Below are positions 24,133-34,982 of a stretch of 64,000 nt of DNA, piece after piece (positions within the stretch are counted from its first letter, which is position 1; each line of letters starts with the position of its first letter). The DNA is from Crotalaria pallida (lineage: Eukaryota; Streptophyta; Magnoliopsida; Fabales; Fabaceae), in contig CM075653.1 of the NCBI GenBank assembly GCA_037953625.1, positions 7,378,001-7,442,000 of the forward strand, read 5' to 3'. Under the pieces are notes generated by a model that worked only from the letters and a program-made list of their open reading frames with translations, searched no databases and had not been told where the DNA came from. Position numbers and translations under genes: made by a program.

Positions 24133-24186
24133 AATAATGTGTGTACCATCAAGTCAAACAATTTTGGATTTGAGGGCAAATCCTCT

Positions 24187-24201
24187 CCAAGAAGGGGGGA
24201 A
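24187..24201 (+). other. Polypurine tract of the LARD-like element
   Basis: AGAAGGGGGGAA directly before the TG of the 3' LTR; it primes plus-strand synthesis. Confidence 0.65.
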
Positions 24202-25519
24202 TGATGGCAGCCCCAAAAGAGACACAAGGGTCAAAAACAAAGTCAAGCTTTCCAAGAAAATTGCACCAAGAACTTTTGGAGTTTTTATGTTAATTTTGTT
24301 GTTCTTATCTTTTTGATAAAGGTGTTGTAATAAGAGCATAGGATTTTGCTCATGTTAGTTTGAACTTTTAAAGTTTTGTGTTATGTTTATGTAAATTGTA
24401 ATAGTTAGTTTTAGAATTAGGCCAACCATGAAGTTCTTAAAAGAAGCTCACGGTTCCCAGGCCAGGAGAATAAACAACCAACAAGACAATTGGAAAGGAC
24501 AATCAATGCGAGCCTTGAATTTAATCATGGAGACCAACATTAAGGAAGAAATAATGCTTGATTAAAAGATGGCGGTTTTTCACAATCGAGAAGGGAGTTA
24601 CATAGTTAATCTCCATCATGATGCTTTAAATGATGTCGGTTACAAATTAGTGGCCATCATCATTACGATCATTAAAGCCATCATTGAAGAGCATCAATGA
24701 GTGAAGGTTACACTATTTAAAGGATCATCATTAAAGCTCCTATTCATGGCCATGAAGCCTCATGAAGGATGGGACGTTTTCATCATTAAGTTTTGTAACC
24801 CCCATCCCCATGAATAGCTTTCAAAATCTTGTCCCAACTCAAGGCTCGGATTAAGTAGATTCCTACTCCATGATGAGCCTTCAATTGCATGGCCCAAATA
24901 AAGACCATTATGATATGATTCCTTTCATGAATTCACGTCTAAGCAACCAAGAAGAGCCAAGCCACATACACGACTTGAATAAGAAGAAGATGCAACAACC
25001 AAGAGCATTAACTCTCGGCCATTAAGTGAATCAAGTGAAGAGAAGAGGTTACAAATTGGAGATCATTATGAGAGTAACTATTGTGTTTAAATGTTGTGTA
25101 ACTCCTTCCTCACAACTACTTGCACATCACGTCCAAGTCTAGGCCTAGGATTTAGGTTCCTTTGTTCTCCTACTTCTATAAATTGTAATCTTGGTTGATG
25201 AATAAAGTAGTTTTGATCTTTGGCCAAAAACTCTTGTAACGAGTTCATAGAGAGTGATTCTCTACTAAAGGTTGGACGAAGGGCTCTCTTTGTGTGATGC
25301 AAAGTGAGTAACCAAGACTTATCCTTGAATCCAAATCAAGGTGGCGTCTCCCTTCATTATCATTGTGTTATAACTTTATCTTCTCAATTCGTTCTTCTCT
25401 AAATCACTTGCAAAATATTCATTCCCATTCTTGTCAAACACAACCAAAGAGAGAACAAGTTTTTCTAGATCAAAGGACAAGAGCATTGGAAACATACATC
25501 CAATTCTTTGGGTGTATCA
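24202..25519 (+). repeat. 3' LTR of the LARD-like element
   Basis: 1318 bp, almost identical to 20974-22292. It differs at about ten positions, including GATAGCAG against GATGGCAG and one single-base indel. Confidence 0.88.
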
Positions 25520-25847
25520 GTATTAGAGATTATAATTACTGATTGTACATATATTTATTTTAAATAATATTAGTTAGAAATAAAACAAAAAAACAACTAA
25601 AATTTTAGTAACAATTATATTCTCCAAAAGGATCACATTTTGTTGCGTTTTAATGAATATGAATAAAAAATTCTTAAGCTCTCAAACTTGTTAATTTATT
25701 TTTCTTGAAAATAGATAGGAATATTACTTAGAAAAGAAATAAGTGTTTTTATGAATTTCAAAAATCACATTATTTTTTTCTTTGCTTTTTTAATTATTAT
25801 GAGCAAATATTTTGACGTAGAAGAGGGTGATGAAAATTTTGCATGTT

Positions 25848-25918
25848 TTAGGAATCGAATGAACCTACGTGCTTTTACTTCATGTACCGTAACTCTATCA
25901 ACTGAGCTAGTTATATTG
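25848..25918 (-). other. tRNA-like segment, unit 5
   Basis: A-box and T-arm retained, with C to T at the CCGC position and two bases inserted near its minus-strand 5' end. Confidence 0.45.
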
Positions 25919-26217
25919 GGGACTTTCATGTGTAATTCTTTTGTTTAGGTAGGGCTAAATTAGTTGTTTCGACTTTTATTTGCTCGAAAACTAGGATTGA
26001 CCAAAGGTCTAATGCTATGAACTGCATCATAGGGTCATCATTTCTTGTGCTCAATGCAAGAATATTGTAGAAATTAATAACTGATTAGTGTAATTCCATC
26101 ACAATAACATATTTCATAAAAATTTTGTAACTTATTTTGAAACAGTGTGCTCTAAGCTCTTAATAAATATAACAGAAGATGTTAACCATTCAAATTGTCA
26201 AGTTCATCAAAGAGGGA

Positions 26218-26619
26218 TTAAGCATTGGCACAATTGTTCCAAATTTGGGTATATCTCTTATAAATTTGGATTTCTTCTACTTCGGAAGGTGGCTTTGCTA
26301 TTAAAGCATATATTGTCAAGCTTTGATGGCATTGTTTACCCAAGTCATGCACAAGGTTATTACAACAATATGTGCTAACTGTTTCATTACCAAAAAAAAT
26401 TCCAAAGTAGATCTGACTACCACAATGTGGATGCAGCTTAGCTGCACAACTCTTCGACAAATCTACAATCAATGATGTTGACGGGCTTGGAGCATCACTA
26501 TTCTCAATAGCGGGGCCCTCAAATGACATTAGAAATTGGAATGAAGCTCTTGTTTTCATCGACAAAGTAATCATCACCGAAAAGACAACTATTAGATAGA
26601 AATTATTGAATGTTGCCAT
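26218..26619 (-). CDS. ECA1/prolamin-like secreted cysteine-rich protein, copy 5
   Basis: 133 codons. This is the most diverged copy, with changes such as MSFEGPAIEN, SLIVDL, SEVEEIQIYKRY and NNCANA, but the signal peptide and all six cysteines are kept. Like copy 1 it has Tyr before the CC pair. It lies closest to the truncated edge of the array and may be the oldest lineage. Confidence 0.85.
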   Translation of the reverse strand: MATFNNFYLIVVFSVMITLSMKTRASFQFLMSFEGPAIENSDAPSPSTSLIVDLSKSCAAKLHPHCGSQIYFGIFFGNETVSTYCCNNLVHDLGKQCHQSLTIYALIAKPPSEVEEIQIYKRYTQIWNNCANA

Positions 26620-26692
26620 GACTTTTCGAAAAGAAATTTTGTTTGTGGGATTTTAGAGCTTTATTGGTGATAGCAAGTGACTCGTAGGAGTT

Positions 26693-26700
26693 TATTTATA
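26693..26700 (-). promoter_or_regulatory. TATA box of prolamin-like copy 5
   Basis: TATAAATA, same spacing to the ATG as in the other units. Confidence 0.65.
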
Positions 26701-27413
26701 GTTTACAAAGTAGCCAATAATTAAACTTAATGTCATCAATGACTTTTTATCAACATTTATAAAATGAAAAAAACATAAATTATACTATTTAAGTTAAACT
26801 TTTAACCGGTTTTTTTTATCATTCTTTATTTTTTGAGTTATGAAAAAGTGTTTTTAACGTAGTTGAAGAAATTTACAATATAAATTCAATTATTGATTGC
26901 TTTATAGAAATAACTACATTGTAATCTTGACAATGAAATCTTTGAAATATATAAAAATGGTTTTAAAAAGTCAAAATAAAGACATGAAGTTTAATATTTA
27001 AAGGAAAATTCATTTACTTTTATTGATAAATTTCTCAACTTGGAAAAAGAATACTTTTAATGTTGGTATTAACATGCTCAAGAAAATTATCGAAATTCGA
27101 TACCAAAAATTAAATGAAGAAATGAAACAAAACCAACTCCATATGTCATTATAAAATTTTATCCTCTAACTACATTCAGTCAAGTTATGTGGATGAAGAC
27201 ATAACTCAAACATTAGGTTGGAAATAAAGACTAAAAATCACTATCAATGATTCTAGATCTCGAAAAAGGGGTGGGTGGGGAGGCTTGGTGCTCTACCTTT
27301 TTATTTTATTTTATATTAATCCCTATGACATTGAAAGAGTCATTGAGACCAAATAAAACGAAGATTCAAATGGTTACGTGAGACAATATTGAAGCCAAGG
27401 TAGCCATCGATGA

Positions 27414-27610
27414 TGTAACATCCCCAATTTTATTAAAATATAAAATATTTACACGTGTGATTAATTTTCTATCAAAATATGTTTGTAAATAATTATCAAA
27501 GTTAATTTTAGTGAAAAATCACCCAAAGATCGTGCCATATCTCATTCATTAATCAGTGGATCGTGCTCAAAATTTGGAGACAAGCTTCCCAACCCTCTTA
27601 TCTTCAAATA
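27414..27610 (+). mobile_element. Family C Tekay-like LTR, first 197 bp
   Basis: Begins TGTAACATCCCC, the start form of Tekay/Del-type LTRs (families A and B here begin TGTAACACCCC on their sense strand). It interrupts tandem unit 5 after GATGA. A Retand element is inserted at 27611 and the LTR resumes at 61720. Confidence 0.75.
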
Positions 27611-28242
27611 TGTAGTGTCCTTGAACACTAGGTGTCCTTAACCCTCTAAGTGCTCAAGATTATGGTAACCAGGAGCCCAAGAGAGGATCAAGTGTTAATG
27701 TATGACTTGTGGTATTTCTGCAGTTCCAGTTGGGAAAAGCAGGGTCTCCCTAGTCAACGTGTGTGCAGAGTGTCAACTTAGGGATGAGAGTACTTACCTG
27801 AAACCCTAGCTGTGATGAGCTATTTATAGGGTTTGGAGGAGGCTGATATGGGCCGTTTGGGCCCTGTATCAGAGTTGTGCTGAACCAGGACTCTGTGAGA
27901 TAATGTCGGATAATTATGCTCTTAGAATCTGGTTAGGATCAACTGAAGATCTCATGTCTAGGCTGTTGCGAGAATCTAGGAGAGATTTGCGGGGATAAGA
28001 AGCCTCGGCGAGCCTGAGCTTATCCACGAGCCGACGGTATGTCTCGGTCCTAGAGTTCCGAGCCTGATGGATTGGGGACCGATCGTAAGGCTCGGATCCA
28101 TCAAGTCCGAGCCTGGCCCTTTGGTATGCTCAGAGTCCATGAGTCTGAGCGAAGGACTTTCATGACAGGTAAACCGAGGAAAGTACCTTTAGAGAATCCC
28201 TTTGGTAAGACTCGGGTCCATATATGGTTGGCAGACCCTACA
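27611..28242 (-). repeat. Retand 3' LTR
   Basis: 632 bp, TG...CA on the plus strand. Rich in CCGAG/CTCGG words, with small hairpins such as GGCTCGGA...TCCGAGCC. Confidence 0.88.
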
Positions 28243-28253
28243 AGCCCCCTTGC
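28243..28253 (-). other. Retand polypurine tract
   Basis: GCAAGGGGGCT on the sense strand, directly before the 3' LTR. Confidence 0.6.
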
Positions 28254-28920
28254 TCGTAAGACTTTGGAAAGTCTGTGACGAGGTAACAAGTGTCTAGGGT
28301 TGACCTTTTCGGATGTTTTAGTTCGGGACTGTTTGACAACTGTAACCATGTAGCCTGTTCGAGGTGACGTTTTGGGTTCTCTAGGTACGACGCGTATCCT
28401 TGTAAGTTGTGCCAAATCATTATAATTTTTGAAATTTGAAAAAGTGCCTTTAGTAACTGCCACGTCTCGCCCTGTGAGTAGCTGAGTGGGTTAGTGGGCT
28501 TTCGGCCCACATGTGCATCGTGGAGGGAAACTGAAAGGTTTTTGAGGGTTATTCAAACCCTTTACTCCCCCTTTCATCACTCTTCACTCATTTCTACTTT
28601 TCAGAAACCAGAAACCCGTATTGTCACTTGCTCCAAACACATTCCTTCTCACTAATCAGAAACTTTTATTCTCATTTGTTTCAAACACTTTCCCTCTACT
28701 CACCTCCCCGCTTTCACGATCATTCGTCGCTATCAGTTTTTTCCAGAGACCAACAATCAAAAGCAGGTAATATTTCTTCTTCTTCTAACCCGAATAACTG
28801 ATTCTTGGTTCTGGTCTTTTTTTTCCTTTTTTTTTAGAGGGTTTTGCATTTTGTGGGTTTTGCAGAAATTTGGGGATTTTTGTTCTGGGTAAGTAGTTTG
28901 AGTGTTTGCATTTCCTAATC
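28254..28920 (+). promoter_or_regulatory. Putative promoter/5' UTR of the Retand antisense gene
   Basis: Pyrimidine-rich sequence upstream of ATG 28921. A likely 5'-UTR intron spans 28767-28865 (AAGCAG|GTAATA to TTTTGCAG). No sense-strand ORF of note. The start of transcription cannot be placed from sequence alone. Confidence 0.45.
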
Positions 28921-31517
28921 ATGAGAGGTTGGAGAGATTGGAAGAAAATTTACCATGAATTCTATAGGAGATTAGGTGAGGAACCTTCCAGCGACAGCGA
29001 TTCTGGATTTTCTGGGAGTTCTGGGGATTCTGGGGATCTTGAACGTGAAAATATTACCTTAGAATTCAGTTCTAATACCCATGATACAGTAGATCCTCCT
29101 ATCCCCCCTTGTGGTCAAGGATCTAACGAGTCAACCGAGGTAGAACCGTTAACCATAGAGTACCCTTCCAATTCTGCAGAAGAAAATAAGTGGCTATTGG
29201 CTTATAGGTTTGCCGAGCGTCGAGCTCAGGTTAGGACTAGCCCCGAGCGTTTTACAAGGGGGAAAAAGTCTTTGGGAGATCCTATGAGGGAGGGGGGAAA
29301 AGGTCCCAGGCTCGGCCTTAGTTTTAGATTTAAAAGATCTGCTATAAAAAATGCTAACGCCGAGCCTTTTACATTTTCCCCAGATATGGTGGAGCGCAGG
29401 TGTGATACCCATCCTGAAGAATATCCTTTACCTCCCAACCACGCGCAGTACGATGGAGTCTTCGATCGGGAAGTACTTGGAACGAGGCCTTCGTTGCTGA
29501 CGACGGGCAGCCTGAACCACCTTCGTCCAATCCTAACACCTCCGAACCCGGATGGGAATGCTTCGGAATTTGTTTTGAGACACGTAAGCATAGACGACCG
29601 GATATGCTGCCAAGTGCCGGAAAACCAACATATTTTTTACTTTTACGAGGAGGTAGTGACAAAGGTCGGAATCCGCACGCCCTTCTCTACCTTAGAAATA
29701 GAAGTCCTCAACCACTTAGGTATAGCTCCGAGCCAGCTGCATCCGAGCGGGTGGTCCTTTGTCAGAGCTTTCCAACAATTTTGCGATGCTGAAGGTCTGA
29801 CAGCTTCGTTACGAGCCTTCTTCTGGTTATATGCCCCCCAAGTAAATAAATTCGGCGACTCCAAGGGGCTCTGGGTGTCATTGAAGGCTCGGAAAGAGCA
29901 TGCCCTTTTTGCGAAGGTAACCGATTCTTGGAAATCCTTCAAACCACGCTTCTTCCAATACGAGTATACTGGAGCCGAAGTGTGCTGGTTTATGAAGCAA
30001 GTTGAGGAAGAAGGGGAAATTAAGGTCGTGCCTCAATTCCCATTTAGCTGGTCGAACGGTATTTATAGCCGAGGGGCCTCTTTGTATCAATTTGATTATA
30101 AAGCAGATTTAACTAAGGCCGAAAGACGACTATGCGATCGGGTTTGGGAGTATCTCCGAGAAAAGGGGCAAATTGACACGAAACAAATTCTGTTGAAGAG
30201 AACACAGGCTGAAGTGAAAGCCGAACTTGGTACATATACACTTTTTTCTTGACCGAGGGGCCTCTTTTTTTTTTCGCTCGGTATAACACATTTTTCCTTG
30301 TTGCAGAGAAAATGGGGAAGAAAGCTTCAAAGGGAAAGAAAAGTGCTGCTGCCTCGTCCAGGATGGCGCAGCTGGCTGCTGTGAAGGCAAGCTCTGGCTC
30401 CTCATCCAAAAGCCAGTCCTCCGAGCCAGCGCCAAAGAGTAGTCCAACCGTTGCTCCTCAGGCTGTCCCTGCCGAGGTGATTTCGGCCGCCGAGGGCATA
30501 GAGCAAATAATCAACTCGGAGGCTCAGCCGAGTGCTAAGGGTACCCCCGAGCGTCCACCCAAGAGGCCTCGGACAGACACAGGAAAGGGAGTGGCCGAAG
30601 GTTGGCTCCATCTGAGTAAGTCCCACAAGGGAGTTCACGTTGCTGAAGGCATGGATGACATTGTCGCCAAAACAGTATAGGCTAAGAAGAATTCCGATGC
30701 CTTTAACGCAACTGTCTTCCCCCCTGAGGACGCGCAAGTGATAAATGCCTGGACCCCAGGTACCTGGGAGAACAATTGTTCGGCCTTGGTGAGGAGTCTC
30801 CTGAGAGGTGCAAACATCCTTCGTTACCTCAGTCAGCGTGGTGATGATGTTCATGCTGGTGTGTCTTCCGAGGAGAACAAAAAACGAAGTGAAGCTGATG
30901 CTCGGGAAGACTACTTACAGCTTTAGGTAGAGGGCTTTAATAAAAAGCTTCAAGCATTGGCTGCCGAGAATGAAAAGCTGCAGAAAGGGAGGCAGGATGC
31001 TGAAGATGCCAAGGCTAAAGCCGAGGCTGACAAAGAGAAAGCAGAAAAAACCCTTCAAGAGGCCAATGAGGGGATGAGAAAGGCCGAAGAAATCATGAAG
31101 AAGGCCGAGGAAGATGCTGTAGTGGCTCGAGAGCAACTCGAGTATGCCAAGGATGAAGCCGCTGGGCTCCGAGCCTCTCTGGATAAGATGAGAGCGAAAG
31201 CTCTTAAACATAAAAAGGCAGCCAAAGAGAATCTGTACAACTGGGGTCATGCGGTTGAAGATTCTTTCCTCAACACCGCCGAGCAACTTCGCGTCTTGAA
31301 TCCTGGCCTCGTGACCAAGGGTGCTGACCCCAACTTTTCTGTTAAGAATAGTCAGATCGTGGGCGAGAATGGGCTCCTAATAGATATGAGCGGAAATGAC
31401 CTTCCTGACCACTTGGCCGAGGAATCCGAGGAAGAAGGGGCCGAGGGTGCTGAAGGTGACGAGGAGGAAGAGGATAAGTTTGATCCTGAAAGTGTAGTAC
31501 TGTCTGACCTAGAGTAG
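28921..31517 (+). pseudogene. Retand antisense gene (gypsy-type 'transposase' domain plus coiled coil), two exons, two stops
   Basis: Exon 1, 28921-30229, encodes 436 residues. It has an acidic, Ser-rich start and then the plant domain annotated as putative gypsy-type transposase (segments PSGWSFVRAFQQFC, FFWLYAPQ, FKPRFFQYEY). A 77-nt intron 30230-30306 (CTTG|GTACAT to TTGTTGCAG) joins exon 2 in phase. Exon 2 gives MGKKASKGKK, a Ser/Pro/Ala linker with a basic RPPKRPR, a long Glu/Lys/Ala coiled coil (30957-31220) and an acidic tail ending SDLE. TAG codons at 30678 and 30924 interrupt an otherwise continuous frame. It lies antisense to gag-pol, between integrase and the 3' LTR, as additional antisense ORFs do in Retand elements. 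Function unknown. Confidence 0.75.
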
Positions 31518-31694
31518 ATCTTTCTTTTGATTTTTAACTTGTATTTACCCCGATAGATGGGCTCGGATCTGTTGCTGTAACTAATTTTGAATATTTATAA
31601 TATCCGCTATTATTTTGTTCTTCTTTTTGTTCTTTTTGTTAAAAATTTAAGTGTTAAGACCTCGGAACTCCAGCACTTTAGCCGAGGTGGGTTC
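31518..31694 (+). other. 3' flank of the Retand antisense gene
   Basis: T-rich sequence with several AATAAT/TTTATAATA stretches that could carry a poly(A) signal. Ends in the GGTTC target duplication of the family A array. Confidence 0.5.
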
Positions 31695-32408
31695 TGTGAC
31701 ACCCTTCTGGATTACCCAAATATAATCTAGTATTTATGCTTTATATTGGATAATATATGGACTTGTGAGCTAAGAAAATATGGTAAATAAAATTTTCTTT
31801 AAAGCGGGTGCACAATTCATCAAATGGAACTCTTGGAGAATAAATTCTAAAATCCTTTAAAACACTTGTATCGAGTTCGGCGATTTCTAAAACCTTTTCT
31901 CAAACAGGATAACATTCGTTCTTTAGAAATTTCTTTACATTTTACAATCAATTGAAGCTACCCATACTTTGTTCAATAAAACTGATACCGTCAATTAATA
32001 CTTATAGCCGAGTTCATTCATAAGTTAAATCAGAGTAAGCGGAAATTACTGGACTATGCAACTGATATGATATAAACATAGATTTTCATATATACGAAAG
32101 AGTCATACATACATAGTCCATGAGATAAGTCACCAAGTTCCAAAAATATAACAAGTCCATGTAAACAGATCTACATCACTATGATACTATAACCCTAGAG
32201 TAAAACATATGTACAATATATACATAATCAAAATACAACCCCAGGGATAGTCACGTAGATCCATCAGCATCAGATGCAGTAGTAGTAGCAGTAGTAGTCT
32301 CCCAAAAACATAGGTAATAAGGTAGTAGCATCATCATCACAGCAGCAGCAGCACATCTCCTCCACAGCACGGATCCAAGGGTCCACATCATACACCATAT
32401 GCACGTAC

Positions 32409-32879
32409 CTAGGGATCATCGTCCCTCCAGTCACTCCCAGTAGAATGCACGACAGGCTCGCTCCCACTCTCGTCCTCCACCGGATCCTCCTCGATCTCAT
32501 CCGAGGGAGAGTGTACCCTACCACTGGGTACCGGGTCAGGTGATGGTGAAACCCTGACGGGGCTCCTCGGATAAGAAGGGGGAGTCTCCTCGCGGACAAC
32601 TCTCGAAGTAAAAGGGTGAGAGCGGGTAGGTCGAAAATGAAAACTATGGTAAGAGCGAGCTGGTCGCGTGGGAGGTGGTCCATGATAAGTATAAAACGGG
32701 GGTACATGCATAGTGTATATAATGGGAATCCTAAACCTACGAGGACGGAATCGCATCAGCGGATTAGGATGGTAGAATGTGAACTCTACCTCCCCCTCAT
32801 ACACCGCGCGATGGTCCTCATAGATCCATACGCCACTAGGAAGTGGCCGGATCTCGATGCAAGCAATGTAACGAGACAT
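32409..32879 (-). CDS. LTR-internal ORF, 156 residues, unknown (LTR 1)
   Basis: Sense-strand ORF starting MSRYIACIEIRPLPSGVW and ending in an acidic DEIEEDPVEDESGSE tail; the middle is Pro/Arg/His-rich. Just upstream is a good splice acceptor (CCTATGCCCTTGTAG before GTG-ATG), so it could be joined to an upstream exon in the LTR transcript. I do not recognise it. It is open in all three LTRs, but the copies are too young for that to prove constraint. The low-complexity composition is a caution. Confidence 0.4.
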   Translation of the reverse strand: MSRYIACIEIRPLPSGVWIYEDHRAVYEGEVEFTFYHPNPLMRFRPRRFRIPIIYTMHVPPFYTYHGPPPTRPARSYHSFHFRPTRSHPFTSRVVREETPPSYPRSPVRVSPSPDPVPSGRVHSPSDEIEEDPVEDESGSEPVVHSTGSDWRDDDP

Positions 32880-33138
32880 CACCTACAAGGGCATAGGGGT
32901 AAGCAATTCTACTCACATAATCAATAGAGAATAAATCATGCAACATATGAAAGATAATAATGCATCAATTAATAACAATCACAATTAGCATCTAGCAAGT
33001 ATCAGATGCACATAGGATGCTCACACTTAATTCAGGTATATCAATTGCATTAAGTGAATGACATGATGCATGATTTTAACTCTCAACTTATCTCCACATT
33101 TTCTAAGTCACTCTCTGACGTCCATCCCTGACAACCCA

Positions 33139-33369
33139 GCACTCCACAGTGCGTTGTATTCCTAGGTATACAACAATTCGTACATTCACCTAGAATGTAC
33201 ACGTCAAGCTTGGTATCCATGCCACCCGAGCACATCCCGTCATCCAAACGGATCGTCATCCAAACGATATGTCCATATCGGCACCCACAAAGCCGACCAC
33301 GTCATCGACGTGTCATCAAGCAAGCGTATTGGCACTCCCAGAGGCCCTCCACATGTTTGTCGAAACATG
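33139..33369 (-). repeat. Cluster of short hairpins in family A LTR 1
   Basis: About nine adjacent inverted repeats with different stems, for example GCACT-CCAC-AGTGC (33139-33152), CGATATG-TC-CATATCG (33265-33280), CACGTC-ATC-GACGTG (33298-33312) and CATGTTT-GTCG-AAACATG (33352-33369). Same relative position as the clusters in families B and C. Confidence 0.8.
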
Positions 33370-33595
33370 AATACGTCCTACCATCCAAACTCCAGAATGA
33401 ATGCATTTTAGACTTAGGGGAAATTGATTAATACTTTACTTGCCACCTAGGCTTAATTTTCAAAATGGATCGTCACCGAACAATCTATTTGTATTTATCA
33501 ATTTCTCTAAGTCTTTGATCCCTTGAATTATCCTTAATAATTCCTTAATTAATTAAGTTAGAATTGAAAATGATGTTTTCAGATTCTGGGCATTT

Positions 33596-33920
33596 TACTC
33601 GAGTAAAGTTCAGAATACTCGAGTGTTCTGGAGATTTTCCAGATTACTCGAGTGTTCTTAAGCTTACTCGAGTGTTCATGTCTTTCTGAGGATTTGGGTT
33701 TGAATTTCAACAATTTACTCGAGTAGTTCATGAGTTACTCGAGTGTTCTTGGACTTTTCCAGAATACTCGAGTGACTTTGAATGACTCGAGTGTTTGACC
33801 TATAACAATTCTCAGTTCATGCCCGATACTCGAGTACCAGACAAAATACTCGAGTGTTCTTATGACATTTACTTTATTTTGAACACGATTTACTCGAGTA
33901 CTTTGCCATTTACTCGAGTG
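33596..33920 (-). promoter_or_regulatory. Family A palindrome cluster, LTR 1 (12 copies of TACTCGAGTA)
   Basis: Copies start at 33596, 33616, 33645, 33665, 33716, 33736, 33765, 33784, 33827, 33847, 33891 and 33911. They form six pairs 20 bp apart (19 in one). The core ACTCGAGT is exact in all; only the outer bases vary. Function unknown. Confidence 0.85.
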
Positions 33921-34814
33921 TTTCGCAGCTGACAGTATTGAAAACTGGTTTTAACATGCCATTTTCATTTCTACTCAATTTAAGTCCATTTCAGGGATCC
34001 ACATAGTTAACATATCATTAATCAAACATGTTACAACACTTATTTCAATTCAAAACACAGAATTGACAGAGAAATCATTGATTATGCATAAAAAGGCATT
34101 TTAACAACTCAATACCTCAAATCACACAATAAGCATAATATTCATGAAACAAAGCTCATTTAAGTTCACATGCATGATAACAAACTTGCTCAATACGGAT
34201 TTAGAGCATGGATTGGTCTCCAAACCAAAGTTCCTATAGAATCTAAGCCCTTAGAGCCTCTTGGTGGCTCTCTAACACATTTAATGGATTTCAAACTCTA
34301 TCTAGTGAATATAATTACTTCCCCTTACCTCTCAGATGTGAATCAACAGAAAGAAATCCAAAGAAAGCTCTCCAAACCCAGAAATCCACTTGAACTTCTC
34401 ATGCATGACAGTTTTGAGTACCATACCAAAATGGAATTGGTTCGCACATGAAACAGAGAATTAGATTGGGGAAAATTAGATTTCTAAGCTCTATGCAATA
34501 TCATCTAACTAAAGGAATTGAGTTTGAGACTCAAGAACTCAAGAGCTTACCAGAATCGATGATCACAGTGAGCTCCAGACACCAACTCAAGCAAGAACAG
34601 CTCCACTTCAAGACTTCGATTCTCTCAATCCACACACTCAAACCTCACAATTTTGGTGTCTATACAAGGCTCGTGATGTGAGCTTTGTATTGGTGTATAG
34701 ATTATCACTCAACTCAGCTCACAGAGGAAGAATCGAAGAACACAATTCGAAAACCCTAACTCTTCTAATCTTCAACAAGTTAATCAAAATTCTCGACCAA
34801 GGGACAATGATGCG

Positions 34815-34822
34815 TTTAAATA
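34815..34822 (-). promoter_or_regulatory. TATA-like box, family A LTR 1
   Basis: TATTTAAA on the sense strand, 423 bp from the LTR start; equivalent positions exist in LTRs 2 and 3 (43032, 51249). Confidence 0.55.
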
Positions 34823-34952
34823 GGCCAATGGAAAGCTCATGCGGGGCGACACGACGCCTATGGTGTTGGCATGGTGGTGATTTCGTGTCACCATCACGAA
34901 ATCGTTGGCTGTGACTAACCAAACGCACTAACTCGTGCAGTTTGACCCAGAA

Positions 34953-34982
34953 TACTCGAGTATTCCAGAAAATACTCGAGTG
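34953..34982 (-). promoter_or_regulatory. Family A upstream palindrome pair, LTR 1
   Basis: TACTCGAGTA at 34953 and TACTCGAGTG at 34973, 20 bp apart. The pair lies about 131 bp upstream of the TATA-like box in sense orientation. Confidence 0.8.

Larger units (their letters stand above)
20974..25519 (+). mobile_element. Non-autonomous LTR retrotransposon (LARD-like) with one unique ORF
   Basis: Two LTRs of 1319 and 1318 bp start with TGAT and end in ATCA. They flank a 1.9-kb interior, and a 5-bp duplication GTATT lies at 20969-20973 and 25520-25524. A Met-type primer site and a purine tract are present, but no protease, RT, RNase H or integrase is encoded. By eye the LTRs differ at about ten sites, under 1%, so the insertion is recent. 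It sits at the first bases of unit 5. Confidence 0.9.
5270..27413. repeat. Five-unit tandem array of prolamin-like gene units
   Basis: The period is 2672-2684 bp between successive gene copies. Units: U1 5270-7930, U2 7931-10611, U3 10612-13285, U4 13286-20953 (split by a LINE at 15413-20386), U5 20954-27413 (split by an LTR element at 20974-25519 and cut off by an LTR at 27414). Each unit holds one minus-strand gene, its TATA box, a tRNA-like segment and about 2.2 kb of AT-rich spacer in which I see no other supportable gene. The spacer also carries a G-run tract (7018-7044 in U1). Variants alternate: U1, U3 and U5 share one set (for example GGATCACATTTTGTTGCG) and U2 and U4 another (AGAATCACATTTTGATGCG). 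Confidence 0.9.

Noticed and set aside
28101..28510. Minus-strand ORFs across the Retand 3' LTR border
   Set aside because: They span the LTR and flanking leader without any family motif, and the matching 5' LTR does not support a conserved frame.
32270..32707. 145-codon ORF overlapping the LTR ORF in another frame
   Set aside because: It ends in a low-complexity CAG/TAG repeat translated as Cys and Tyr runs, and overlaps a better ORF with a proper ATG.
33596..33920. Palindromes as cloning or adapter artefacts (CTCGAG, ACCGGT and ATCGAT are common restriction sites)
   Set aside because: There are many copies with extended 10-bp symmetry, embedded in unique LTR sequence, at regular spacing and in homologous positions of three elements.
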